A model generated the notes under the pieces. That model did not search any database and was not told the DNA's origin. It worked only from the letters and a program-made list of their open reading frames with translations. A DNA stretch of 64,000 nt from Pithys albifrons albifrons (taxonomy: Eukaryota; Chordata; Aves; Passeriformes; Thamnophilidae): contig NC_092465.1 in assembly GCF_047495875.1 (NCBI RefSeq), positions 6,472,160 through 6,536,159 on the forward strand, given 5' to 3'. Both the position numbers and the translations under genes were made by a program. This document shows, in pieces, positions 54,119 to 64,000 of the stretch; position 1 is the stretch's first letter; every line of letters starts with the position of its first letter.

Positions 54119-55888
54119 ATATCCAATTCAGACTTGTTACTGAAGAAAAAGAGAGAATCATTCCTAGTTCCACACCAAAAAGTAACAGGAAGACAACAAT
54201 CCTCAATGGTCTCAGTGTTGGACCTAGAGATGATGTGGCTTCTCTGTGAAATGAAAAAAAAATAAAAAATGAAAAAAGAAAACATACAAAAACCCCCACA
54301 CCTCCCTTCCCCCCCAAAAAAAAAGAACTGAACTAGGATATCCTTACTTTCTTTTTGCTTCTGCTTGAAAACAACACTAAAGCTTTTATTTAAAGCCAAG
54401 CTTTATTCCTGAAAAATGATGGCTTCATTTGGGGGAAATTTCACCTTCTGCTTATTTTGTTTCAATTTCCAAAATTTTACTTAAAAATACATCACAATGT
54501 TTAGACAAATTCACCGAGTTCCCAAATCATTTGACTTCTGAAACAGTGACCTTTCACCAGCAACATGCTCTCCATGGACCAAACCTGTGCCCTTCCCAAT
54601 GGCAAGCTCTGGTTGTCCCATTTTCTGCAGCACCTGAACCTTCCACTAAAGTACTTGAACTGGAAAGAAATCTAGGCCAGGCAGAGGTGTTTACGACTTT
54701 TTTTTGATGGAAAGTTTAAAAATTACTTTACCCCAAGAAGTAAGTCTTTAACTGGACTTGTCTTTGCTATTGCAGCAAACACTGAGCATATTGCTGTTCA
54801 TCTCCTGACAAATTACTCTCTGGGAGAATACAAATCATCCGTGCTGAGCTTCAGCAAGGCTCTGGAACAGAGCTCTGTTTCAACCCACCAGAGACAGAAA
54901 GCCAGCCACAAAACAGACTCCATCCCAGTGGAAAGCCTCCCTTGCTCATAAACACGAGTTTTAATCCCATTCATTAACAGCTGAACTGCACTCACCTTTA
55001 TCGTGCTACATCTTCAGGTTGCTCCCCCATCCATTACAGTTTGTGCTCTGGGTGTATTCTCAGTTTTATTAACTGTAATTTAATTCAGTACATATTCCCA
55101 CACAGGACGGGTGATTTTCCTGACTGTTTCAAAACATTTCAGAAGATGGAGCGCAGATAAATTTTTAAACAGCAAAACAAGACACACACAGATTGAAAAC
55201 AAGAGCCACAAGTAGGAATCCTGCTGCGTGTTTCTGTTGGGGTGGGTTTGTAAAATAAAGTTTGCCATAACTGTCAAGCCTCCCACCACCTCAGGGTTTT
55301 TTTCATACCACACACTAAAAACTGATGCTCCATAAACTGCACCTCATTGCTGGGGACAGTGGCAATCACAGAGACCGCTGGTATCTCCTTGGCTGGGGCG
55401 GTACATATCATGCTTACTACAGAGAGCTAAAATTAATTACACAATCTGAAATATTTGCAGCTTACAGCTCTCCAAAGTGTCTCAGAGGGCATGTTAATGC
55501 CCAGGAGTCACCACTCCCACACTGCAGCACCCTCAGCCTCTCTGCTCTGCTCTTCACTCAGATCAATTCTGCAATGAAAACCCAGCAATCCAGTTAAAAA
55601 AGGGGCTTAAGCAAAGATAAAAAAGTCTCTCTGAAGACTCAACACCACTGTCCTATTATACACATACAAAAAAAATTATTTTTTTAATATGTATGTATGT
55701 ATGGCCAAACTTTGCGAACGAAGATTTGGGAAGGGCTGTCCCCACGTGGGTGTGCCCTTCCAGCCTGCGCAGTGGATTTTAGGTGAGGCTCAGCGTGCGC
55801 AGAACTGGCCCCACCGTTTAAGTCCTGAGGTTCATCTGCCACGGCTGAGCAAGCTTGGACAGTGCCAGTGAAGTCCTCAGGACTAGAA
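54119..55888. other. Non-coding DNA, no gene recognised
   Basis: It contains an A-rich then C-rich low-complexity patch (54249-54325). A segment with more CpG at 55735-55860 includes the palindromic E-box CCCACGTGGG (55743-55752) and two TGCGCAG-type words. The latter lies next to the 5S-like segment and may belong to the same insertion. No exon was recognised. Confidence 0.5.
54249..54325 (+). repeat. A-rich / C-rich low-complexity patch
   Basis: Runs of A interrupted by T or G are followed by a C-rich run (CCCTTCCCCCCC) and a further A run. Confidence 0.7.
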
Positions 55889-55967
55889 CCTACAGCACCC
55901 GGCATTTCCCAGGAGGTCTCCCGTCCAAGTACTAATCCAGGGCTGACCCTGCTGAGCTTCCGAGATC
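55889..55967 (-). pseudogene. 5S rRNA-derived segment (truncated pseudogene)
   Basis: On the minus strand this matches vertebrate 5S rRNA from about nt 41 to 117. By hand alignment there are about six mismatches and two single-base insertions. The match includes GATCTCGGAAGC, AGTACTTGGA and GGGTGCTGTAGG words. It spans the whole internal control region (A box, intermediate element, C box) that TFIIIA binds. The first 40 nt of 5S are absent, because homology stops after GATCTCGG (reading GGGATCTCGG here). The usual T-run terminator after the 3' end is also missing, so it is unlikely to make a normal 5S transcript. It could be a retropseudogene or the head of a 5S-derived SINE. No tRNA-like or core domain was recognised beside it. 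Confidence 0.85.
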
Positions 55968-58900
55968 CCACAATGTGCTACGGGAAGTTCTGCCCCCCAC
56001 AAAGCCCTGCTGAAGAGGCAGCAGACAGACAGAACCCCACTCTGCTCTCACCATGTGCTGAAACAAGGCCAATGTGAATTACCAGCTCTTGGGGAGATGG
56101 GCCAGAAACAGCCACAACTACACCCAAGGACGGAGGAGATTGTTTCATTTATCTTTCTTCTGGAGGGCTATGCCAGTCTGACAGAGCCAAATGGCACATG
56201 GTGTTCTGTGCATCCCTGACAAGCTCAAGACAGACAAGGAGTACCCCCTCACTAGCAAGCCTGGCCCCAGAAGTTTGCCACATTAAGTTGGACTACCTCC
56301 AACCTCTCAAAAACACCCACTATTCACTACCAGAATATCCCTTTCCTGCACAAACATATTTTCTGTTTAAGCAACTGAGTCAGAAAGGTGACTACTTCTC
56401 CATATACTAATAGTTTTTAAGTAGTTCTAAATGTTCATTTCCTTGATAAAGCCATTTATTTGCCACCCTTTCAGGTCACATCACCTCAGCTGAAACACTT
56501 TTCATACATTCCTGCACTGCAACTGGGCTTGCACATTCTGGTTTTTATTTGCTTTCTTGGTGGTCCTTGAACCTCCTTCCTCACCCATTCCACACACCTT
56601 CTCAAAACAGCTCCCTGCTCTGTGAGTGCAGGTGGGGTAGGAAAAAAACCAGTGCCCTTTTAAAGTAGCTACTTTATTTTCAGACACAAATATCAGCAAG
56701 ATGAGACTCAACAGAAAAGAAAGAGAACGACCAAAAAGCTTTTACAAAAAAAAAAAAATTGAGATTTTGTTTCAATCAGAACAAAAGCTTAACAAATAAA
56801 AATCCTAACAGAAAGGAAGCACAACTAAGAGCATTCCCAACAAAAATGATGTAGCATGTCCCTAATACTCGAGCGTTTTAACTAAATACAGCAGAAGTAC
56901 AAAGGAATGCCTAGAGATGCCTCAATAAGGAGGCATTCAAAGCAGAAAGAGCATTACCAGCATGTTCAGGGTAAGCTTGCTAGTCCAAAGCACAGTATTT
57001 TTTTGTTCTTGTGTTTAAAACCAGACTGCAGACAGTGAGCACTTGTGCTCAGACACAGAAGTAGGGTAGGAGAGTTCATCAGTGACTCAGAGGCTGGACC
57101 TCTGCAGCCTCACAGGGTGAGCAGAGAAACCTGCCTTCCTTGCAGAGTTTCTGGTTTTAAGAGACCCACACAACTCTCATCCTCTGGCACAATCTCCTGG
57201 GTTTTATTTTTTTCACATAAACAGTACTTTACCTACCACAGTGCCTGCTGCTTTATCAGGACTCTGGAAGCAGCTTTGGCTGTGGTGGGAAGCCCAGCTC
57301 CCAAAAGGAGCATGGCGGGGTCCAGCATCCTCAGCATCATCCTGGCCTCACCTGTAAATCTCTGCCCCATTTCACACCACACCCTCCCATCCACTTTATT
57401 CTACATTTACTTTACTATCCAGGGGCAAATAACAGACAAGTAAAAAATCAACACTTTCAAAGTTTAGGCAAAGAGCTGGAGTGACATGTGGGCAAAACCT
57501 CACGGCGTGGAAGGACCCAGCAAACACAGAGCAACGCAGCACAACAGCACAGAGAGTCTGATGCCACGATATCATGAAACTCAAGCACAATGAGGCATGA
57601 CAGCCCATACACAGCTTCTCAATTTTTCTGGTTCACAAGCAAACCACACAAGCTCTCAGCCCTAGGCAGCAGCAGCAGCATTCCTGATCCTCAGCCACAC
57701 TGGTAACACAGGAGCCCCTGAACTGCCGCCAGGACAAGATAAATTTTCATTTTCTATTGCATGTAACAAACCACAGAGCAGCTCTGTTTTGTCAAAACAG
57801 TGCTTTGTTTCTCACCATACTGAAACAAAACCCCCAAGTTTCAATAAAGTTTCTGAAAACTGACAACCCTACAGATACTTTTTATACACACTTCAGGGCA
57901 GTCCACCAGGACAGTTTCCCTCACATAAAAAAATGCCCCCAAAAGTTCCCAAATCCGCCTCTGTGTCAGGAGGCTCCCGCAGACAGGTCTCTGCTTTCCT
58001 CCCCTCCAGCCCATCAATAGCATCAAGCCCAGAACAGCACACCCCATTAAAGCACAGCATATACCTCTAATGGAGAATGAAGAACTTACCTCCCTGAACA
58101 ACAGCCTGCAGGCATTTCCATCACCTCTTTAATCTGCAGCAGCTTCCCTGTTGCTCAGCTTTCAGAACCCCTTTCGGTTAAGGTATGGGGGTGCCAGGGG
58201 CGTTGCAGGGCAGGGAAGCAGAGCAGGCACAGGTACTCACTGTGTCAGTGCAGCACTGTCAACCCAGGATAATTTATTTTTTGGTATTTTCTCACTCTTT
58301 GCTTACAGCCTGCACAGCCAGATGAGCTCAGTTGCCTTGGACACCTGGATGAAACTGTTCACATCACAGCACATCTTCCACCACGACCCCCATGCCCATC
58401 TACCAACAGAATAAGGACATCAAAAGCTTACAAAGTGCAAGCACCACCTGGGTTTTCCACTCCCCAAACCCATTCTTGCACTGCTCCACCTTTGCTGTTA
58501 TTCAGCACTGAGCTTGGCACAGGGTACCTGCAGCACCTGGCACATCTCACTCGCTCCAGCTCAGGCTCCTCACGGGTTCTCCTCTGCTACCAGCCCCTGG
58601 GGCAGTTAGTGCTGTGCCCAAACACAAAAGGACCAAGTGTCTAAAACACGCACAGAGCTCTGAGCGTCAGTGTGAGGACACGTGAGAGACTGAATACTGG
58701 TTAGGGAATAAAAACAAAAACCAACACAAATTATACTGAAGTGCAAGGAGACCCAGGGGAATCCTCACTTCTTACTCACACACCCTGGAACTTGTGCCAT
58801 CAAAGGCAGCTCAAAGCAGCCCGGGTGCCTCCACCAGAGCAGCGTCAGCAAACACGCGGCGGCGCGATCCTTATCGGCACGGCTTTCTAGTGAGGAGATG

Positions 58901-60379
58901 TCCCTAGAAAGCAGTCACTACAAATACAGTTTTCCTGAATATCATTACTGATCCAGAAGTAATGAAATAGCAGATAATATGGCCCCAGGGTACAAATCAA
59001 CCACCTACCCTAATGCATACAGATGGAGCTTAACAGCTCTTTTGGTCTTCCATTACCAGAGTGAAATGGGATCTCTAAAACACCATCGTGCCAAAGCAGA
59101 AGAGAAAAAAAGTTTACTAATGAGTGGTGTTTCCTTCTGATTCTTCAGAAAATGCTTTTAAATGCTGTAATCTGAAAAAGATTCTGTTTCCATGTACAAA
59201 GAAGAGTAAACACAGAACCAAGACAAAAAAGCAGAGTGTACAATCTTCTGCTCTTCCCTGGTGTTCCAGAAAAGGCTTTGCTGAGAATAGCATCTAAATA
59301 CTTTTTGTAAAAATCAACAATGAAACTTCAATCGCACCAAAGCAACCAGCAAAACTGTCACGACTTACAGCAGGATAGTGCTCCTCTTGTTGATGTTCAC
59401 AGCAGTCAAAGCAAGTAACTTCCACAATGCTCTAAAACCAGCCCTGCAATATGTAAAGTAGAGGCAGGCACAGATTCTCTCTGCTTTCATCCTCAGGGAA
59501 ATTTAGCACTTAACACCACGAGCCTATTCCCGCAAAGACACCATATTATTATGAATTCTGAGCTGGTCCCATCCCCACGAACCAGCCCAGCCCACGCACA
59601 GCTCCTCACACACAGCCCAGCACACCCACACCTGTGTTCTTTGAGAAGTACCCCTGTACTCCAGCACACCACTCTCATGCCATCTCTTCCACCTTTGATA
59701 TGGCACTACTTAAATTCCACTGCAATCTTTTCAGAAACTAAAGAGTTCACCACTTTTTTTAATCAGTTTCCTTAAAGTTTGAAGATTTTAGGACACAAGC
59801 CGAACAGCCAAGCAACGCACCTGCATGACAGGAGTCACTAACAACAGCAGCTGTCACCACGTCCTCTCACAGCACTTTCAGTGGTACCCAGCTCTAACAG
59901 GTTAGAGTTATCCTCCTCACCCGCGCACACAACAAAGACATCCCCTGAATAACTTCTTCCAAAAATTGCATTCTCAGGAAATCAATTCTCTAAGCTGATT
60001 TTCTGTTTTCATTCGAGGAATTAACCAACACATTTCAATTATGCGAAAGAGCTGGAGGCAGCGGTCAGCAAGTAGTTTTTATGACCCTCATCTATTCTTT
60101 TAAAAACCTTCTCCAGGAATGCTCAGGCTGAACAGGAGCGAGAGGGAGGAGGAAGAAACATGACTACGGAGTGCTCATCATATCTTCACACAAATAAAGT
60201 CCAAACTCTATACGGTTTGACCTTGAATGAGTAACAACACACAAAACAAACACAAGGACGAGCACAAATTAAGAATGAACGTTCAAAGTAATGAATGCTT
60301 AATGAAGAAGCGTATCAGCGTGCCTTGTTTCAAATCACCGACTGAAGAACGGGCGGAGAGAAAGAGGCAACTCAGACTC
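55968..60379. other. Non-coding DNA, no gene recognised
   Basis: No supportable exon. A small isolated CpG cluster lies at 58841-58882. The last few hundred bases (60190-60379) are single-copy-looking and lead into the CpG island; on the minus strand they would be the first part of an intron if the donor at 60376 is used. Confidence 0.55.
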
Positions 60380-60382
60380 ACC
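60376..60382 (-). other. Candidate 5' splice site of a minus-strand first exon
   Basis: Read on the minus strand, the sequence is GCG then GTGAGT, a near-consensus donor (intron GT at 60380-60381). It sits just at the left edge of the CpG island. The exon would lie to its right inside the island and the intron would run left. Splicing is inferred, and no matching acceptor was identified. Confidence 0.35.
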
Positions 60383-60396
60383 GCGATGCTGTGACG

Positions 60397-60405
60397 GGGG
60401 TGAGT
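60397..60405 (+). other. Candidate 5' splice site on the plus strand
   Basis: GGG then GTGAGT is a near-consensus donor facing right, within 25 bp of the minus-strand donor. Its exon would have to lie mostly left of the CpG island, so it is less likely to be used. Confidence 0.15.
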
Positions 60406-60697
60406 GAGGATGTGCGGGTTTAGGGGCCACCCCGCACCCCGGGGAGCGCAGACCGAGCGCAGACCGCGCTGCCCGCGGCAGCCGCGCTACTCCAGCGCTA
60501 CCGGCGGAGCGGAGCTGCCCGCCCCAACTTCACCTGTGCCCGCTGCTCCCGCGGGGACAGCGCCCGGGGGTGCGGGCTGGGATGCGGGCGGGGGCAGCGC
60601 CCGGGGATGCGGGAGGGCTCCCGCCCAGCACCGCGCCGGGAGACCCCGCTCGGAGCGCTCCCAAAACCATCGCAACTTCTCCCGCGCGGCGCGGCGG

Positions 60698-60753
60698 GTC
60701 CGTCCGTCCATTCGTCCATCTATCCATCCATCCGTCCGTCCATCCATCCATCC
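60698..60753 (+). repeat. (TCCR)n tetranucleotide repeat
   Basis: Fourteen four-base units of mixed GTCC and ATCC lie inside the CpG island, with single-base interruptions. It encodes the SIHPSVRPS-like and MDGWTDG-like runs seen in the spurious frames. Confidence 0.9.
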
Positions 60754-60895
60754 CCGCGCAACCCTCCCGGAGCCAAGCGCCCGGACCCACCCGCTCCCCC
60801 GCCAGCGGGGCGGCCGCACCTCATCGCTTCCCGGAGCGCGGCATGGAGCTGCGGCGGTGGGTGTGCGGTGCCGGTGCCGGCGCCGCGGGCGAGCC

Positions 60896-60949
60896 CGGGC
60901 GGGGCGGGACAGGACGGGCAGCGGGGCGGGACGGGCGGTCCGGGCGGTC
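60896..60949 (+). promoter_or_regulatory. G-rich, quadruplex-prone segment with GC boxes
   Basis: At least six runs of three or more G are separated by one to six bases (GGGCGGGGCGGGACAGGACG and following). Two Sp1-type GGGGCGGG boxes are included. Confidence 0.65.
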
Positions 60950-61004
60950 CCGGCGCGCAGTCCCCGCTCGGCCCCGCGGGCGGCGCGGCCCGGGCGGGGC
61001 CAGG

Positions 61005-61059
61005 GAGGGGGCGGGGCCGGCACAGAGGGGGCGGGGCCGGCACAGAGGGGGCGGGGCCG
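61005..61059 (+). repeat. 20-bp tandem repeat carrying GC boxes
   Basis: Two and three-quarter copies of GAGGGGGCGGGGCCGGCACA begin at 61005, 61025 and 61045. Each copy holds one consensus Sp1/KLF-type GGGGGCGGGGCC. Confidence 0.92.
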
Positions 61060-61090
61060 CCCCGCCCGGCGGGAGCGGCAGCGCGCGCGG

Positions 61091-61103
61091 CGCCCTCTGC
61101 CGG
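61091..61103 (-). promoter_or_regulatory. CTCF-like core motif
   Basis: CGCCCTCTGCCGG matches the reverse of the CTCF core CCASYAGRKGGCR at 12 of 13 positions. It lies at the right side of the CpG island. A single motif match is weak evidence for binding. Confidence 0.35.
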
Positions 61104-61311
61104 CCGCGCTGAGCGCGCTCCGCGGGCAGAGCGAGTTCCCCCTCAGGTGTCCCGGGAAATGCGCGGTAACCCCACGAAATTAGTCAAGGCTGCGTTTTAA
61201 TTGTGTGCTCAGCCCGCGGCGAATTGCCAGCGCTGCGCTTTCACCGACTGCCTCGTCCATGCAGCGCTGGGAAGGCTTGCAGTGCTGCCACAGCAATCGC
61301 AGGTGATCGCA

Positions 61312-61771
61312 GGATGTGTTAGGTTGGAAGAGACCTCTGGGATCACCAAGTCCGACCTATAACCAAACACCACCGCGTCAATAGACCACAGCACCAAGTG
61401 CCACATCCAGTCTGTCCTTAAACACCTCTAGCGGTGGTTACTCCACCACTTCCCTGGCCAGCCCATTCCAATGTCTAATCATCCTTTCTGTGAAGAAATT
61501 CTTTCTTATGTCTAACCCAAACCTCTCTTGGCACAGCTTGAGTCTGTGTCCTCTCATCCTGTCACTTTTTGCCTGGGATAAACCCCATCCTGGCCGTACC
61601 CTCTGTCAGGGAGCTATAGAAGTGATGAGGCCTCCCCTGGGCCTCCTTTTATCCAGCCCAAACCCCCCCATTCCCTCGGCCGCTCCTGCTGCTCCAGACT
61701 CTTCCCAGCCCCACTGCCCTTCTCGGGGCTCAGTCCAGTCCCTGCCAAAATGAGGGGCCCAGAACCACACA
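61312..61771 (-). mobile_element. CR1 LINE fragment (3' end, minus strand)
   Basis: This is the reverse complement of a longer CR1 3' region. It reads TTAGGTTGGAAGAGACCTCT, CCACTTCCCTGGCCAGCCCA, TTCCAATGTCTAATCATCC, TTGAGTCTGTGTCCTCTCAT and GGGGCCCAGAACCACACA. It differs clearly from the other minus-strand copies and must be a different CR1 subfamily. It is about 460 bp and starts about 120 bp right of the CpG island. Confidence 0.92.
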
Positions 61772-62239
61772 AAGAATCGGTAGCTTTGCCCAAGGAACGC
61801 TGACTCCTTTTACTTGCAAACTCATCTAAGTCGTGTTTTCAGAGTTGTAATTGGTGCAAGAGGTCACCAGACTGGCAAAAGTCCTCAATGAAGGAGGGAA
61901 TATTTATTGATTGCAGGGAGGATACTGAATCTGTGAATCTTTAAAGTGAATGAGCTCAGTTTACTGTATCTGCAATGTTTAAAACCAGGCATTATTCAGC
62001 AGAACCTTTTCCTTTGAGACCCACTCATTAATTTTAGGTGTTATTCAGGAAAAATTAATGTATATATCCGGCTCAGCTGGTAACAGGTGACTGTGTGCAC
62101 AATGGAATTACCTCAATATTTATTCCTGCTTTTCACACAGTTCTTATTTCTGTATTTTTAAAGAAGGTTCACTCTCACACTGTGCTGCATGTGAAACTAA
62201 TTATAACTATTGAGAATAAGAAATAACCCCACTGTCACA
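61772..62239. other. Non-coding DNA between two CR1 fragments
   Basis: No exon or RNA gene was recognised. Confidence 0.5.
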
Positions 62240-62299
62240 GGGCCAGGAGTTGGACCCTTCCAACTCAGATTACGATTCTCTGAGTCTATAACTCTATGA
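62240..62299 (+). mobile_element. CR1/SINE 3'-terminal fragment (plus strand)
   Basis: GGGCCAGGAGTTGGACCCTT, CCAACTCAGATTACGATTCT, then degenerate octamers ending ACTCTATGA. This is the terminus shared by some CR1 elements and by the tRNA-Ile SINE at 11735, so either source is possible. The tRNA part is absent. Confidence 0.75.
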
Positions 62300-64000
62300 C
62301 ATAAAGCTGGGATAAATAAGAGACAATCAGGCCCTTTAAGACTAACATATGACCTTTGTACTCACACTGGACCCCAGGGATAACCTATTCAGACTTTGAA
62401 AACGAGCCCCCTTGAACATTTGCCATTTAACAAGAACAATGTATATAATGTTTAATGGACATGGTTGCATCACTTACGTTCCTTGGTTTATTTTTTCCTT
62501 ACAGAAATATTAAATACTGGTAAGTCCTTATGCAAGGATTGTTCACATCATCTACAAACTCCAAATGAAATCAGAACTTTGTTGTGCTGTGTAAAAAAGT
62601 CAGTGTTCCTACTTTAGAGAGTTTCTACCTTACATAGGTGAGAGACAGCAGAGTAGAAGTGAAGGCATAGAAATGTCATTATACTTATCATAAGGTATGA
62701 AATTTGGATCATGGATTGAAAGATGGGTTTCCTGTCACCATTCCTGTCACCAGGTTCTGCCCTGCCCATTGCTCTCATGAATTATAAAATCATGGACATT
62801 TCCTGGAGAAGGAGAGTCCCCCAGAGACTGCACCACAGCTGGTAAGGAATGCTCCAAATTAAGTTTTGCATTATTTGTCAATGTGGAAATGCTTCCCCAA
62901 AGACCATTTGTTTTAAGGAGGTTTTTTTTTCTCAGCTGTTTCCCAGGTCAGAGACCCCTACTCCAAACACCCAACAGTGAGTGACAGGGGGCATTGCACC
63001 AGCCCCATTTTCACTGTTCTCTTTTTTTCAATGAAAAGTTTTTAAAGGTCTCATTTTTGTCTGATACTGAACAGAAAACACCTCTTGAAATGTCAGGAGT
63101 TTTTCACAAGTGACATTAGTTTTTTTGCTGTCTGGCCCTGGACGACACTGTGTTTGCCTCCCTGCAGCCCTCACGCTGTTGTCAGCCAAGAATAGCCACA
63201 TTTTGCCCCTCACAGTTAATCTGGAGTTGAAGTATCTGGGAAACTGCACTGCTGCAATTTTTAGCTTAATTTACCAATGCAGAGTTTCCATTAATGCAGC
63301 TAATCCAGCATCTGGTGTGGGAGCCTGAACTCCTCCCTGCAGCCCCAAGAGCCACACTGGTGAAAAGGGGAGGCAGCACAAGAAGGCAAGAAAAGAGTCC
63401 TCACAGTCCTACAGCCATCTCCATCAAACACATTTTGGCTTTGATGCTCTTCCTTGAATTCAAAAATTCCTCAAAATATTTATGGAGGACTGTATATATA
63501 CCTGAAAGATGTGTAGGTAATTAACATGGAGTGAATATACAAAAAACACATTAGGTAAACCTGGTTTTCTCAATTTGAGTAGAAAGGCTGAAGGATGAGA
63601 AGAAGCAGCAGCAACAGGAAAATGTAAGCACAAACATACAATATGAAGGAGCTTGGAACTTGGAGTAACCTCTTAGGCCAGGTTTTAGCCCAGATCACTT
63701 GTTGTTTCTTCGTGTTACTGCTATTTGTGATCCTCTTGTGACATGGATCTCGCCTGGTTGGTGGGGCTCAAAGAAAGAAAACTGGTACCCAAGTGCTGGA
63801 AGGTTTAAGCCAACACTTGCTTGTGGATGACTGGCTGAGCCTAAGAAGGGAATAACAAAGCTGCTTGAATGACAGCTTGGATCAAGTTCATAATGACCTG
63901 GTTTGTACAGGCCAGGTGTTATGTAGATTGGAGCTTGTTATTGTGAAAAATTTTGGCATGGTTTGCGATGCAACAGCCAGTTCCAGCAGAGCTGGGCAGA
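62300..64000. other. Non-coding DNA, no gene recognised
   Basis: No supportable exon. The plus strand tends to T>A and G>C, opposite to the region left of the CpG island. The last 300 bases have no recognisable repeat. Confidence 0.5.

Larger units (their letters stand above)
60380..61190. promoter_or_regulatory. CpG island, probable promoter
   Basis: This is an abrupt GC-rich block with very dense CpG inside an AT-rich window. It includes repeated GC boxes (GGGGCGGG at 60901, 60922, 61010, 61030 and 61050), no obvious TATA box, a (TCCR)n repeat, a G-quadruplex-prone segment and a CTCF-like motif. CpG islands of this kind mark most vertebrate housekeeping and developmental promoters. The direction of transcription is not fixed by the island itself. 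A minus-strand splice donor at its left edge and the base-skew switch favour a minus-strand gene, possibly with a divergent plus transcript. The long overlapping frames here (up to 259 codons on plus and 178 on minus) follow from high GC and few stop codons. The ATG at 60843 has a good Kozak context (G at -3, G at +4) but no good donor downstream. Confidence 0.88.

Noticed and set aside
60843..61112. ATG with good Kozak context at 60843 as a true start codon
   Set aside because: The downstream frame is low complexity, ends in the island and has no good splice donor; minus-strand transcription is better supported.
60404..61200. Overlapping 180-259-codon frames in the GC-rich block as coding exons
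   Set aside because: Several frames on both strands are open at once, as expected from high GC. The content is low complexity (P, G, R, A), and part comes from a tetranucleotide repeat.

Overview
The window reads as non-coding DNA from a bird, most likely a songbird (passerine). It carries ten truncated CR1 LINE copies, the dominant avian retroposon. It also has one SINE with a tRNA-Ile-derived head joined to a CR1-like tail, which is the architecture of the zebra-finch TguSINE1 family. Base composition, short ORFs without conserved domains, simple repeats and a single CpG island fit a vertebrate genome. No bacterial operon, ribosome-binding-site pattern or CRISPR array is present. I could not support any protein-coding gene or coding exon.

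Layout. From 1 to about 30.0 kb the DNA is AT-rich and single-copy-looking, broken by CR1 fragments (5.7 kb minus, 18.0 kb plus), the tRNA-Ile SINE (11.7 kb) and a pyrimidine-rich tract (13.7-14.2 kb). At 30.03-31.25 kb lies a 53-bp minisatellite of about 22 units with a 160-bp higher-order period. It is followed by a possible LTR end with an AATAAA signal. From 31.5 to 55.9 kb there is more non-coding DNA with CR1 copies at 32.5, 34.5, 37.2, 39.8, 46.8 and 54.0 kb, a 68-bp tandem duplication and a second pyrimidine tract. At 55.9 kb a minus-strand segment matches about 79 nt of 5S rRNA. At 60.38-61.19 kb there is a strong CpG island with Sp1-type GC boxes, G-quadruplex-prone sequence, a tetranucleotide repeat and a CTCF-like motif. 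CR1 fragments follow at 61.3 and 62.2 kb, then unannotated DNA to the end.

How it may fit together (inference). In non-repeat lines counted by hand, the plus strand left of the CpG island has A>T and C>G, and right of it T>A and G>C. Transcribed vertebrate introns usually show T>A and G>C on the sense strand. The switch therefore suggests that the island is a divergent promoter, with a minus-strand gene whose long first intron fills most of 1-60 kb and possibly a plus-strand transcript to the right. A minus-strand GTGAGT splice donor at the left edge of the island (60,376-60,381) fits a non-coding first exon. The genes themselves cannot be named from this window.
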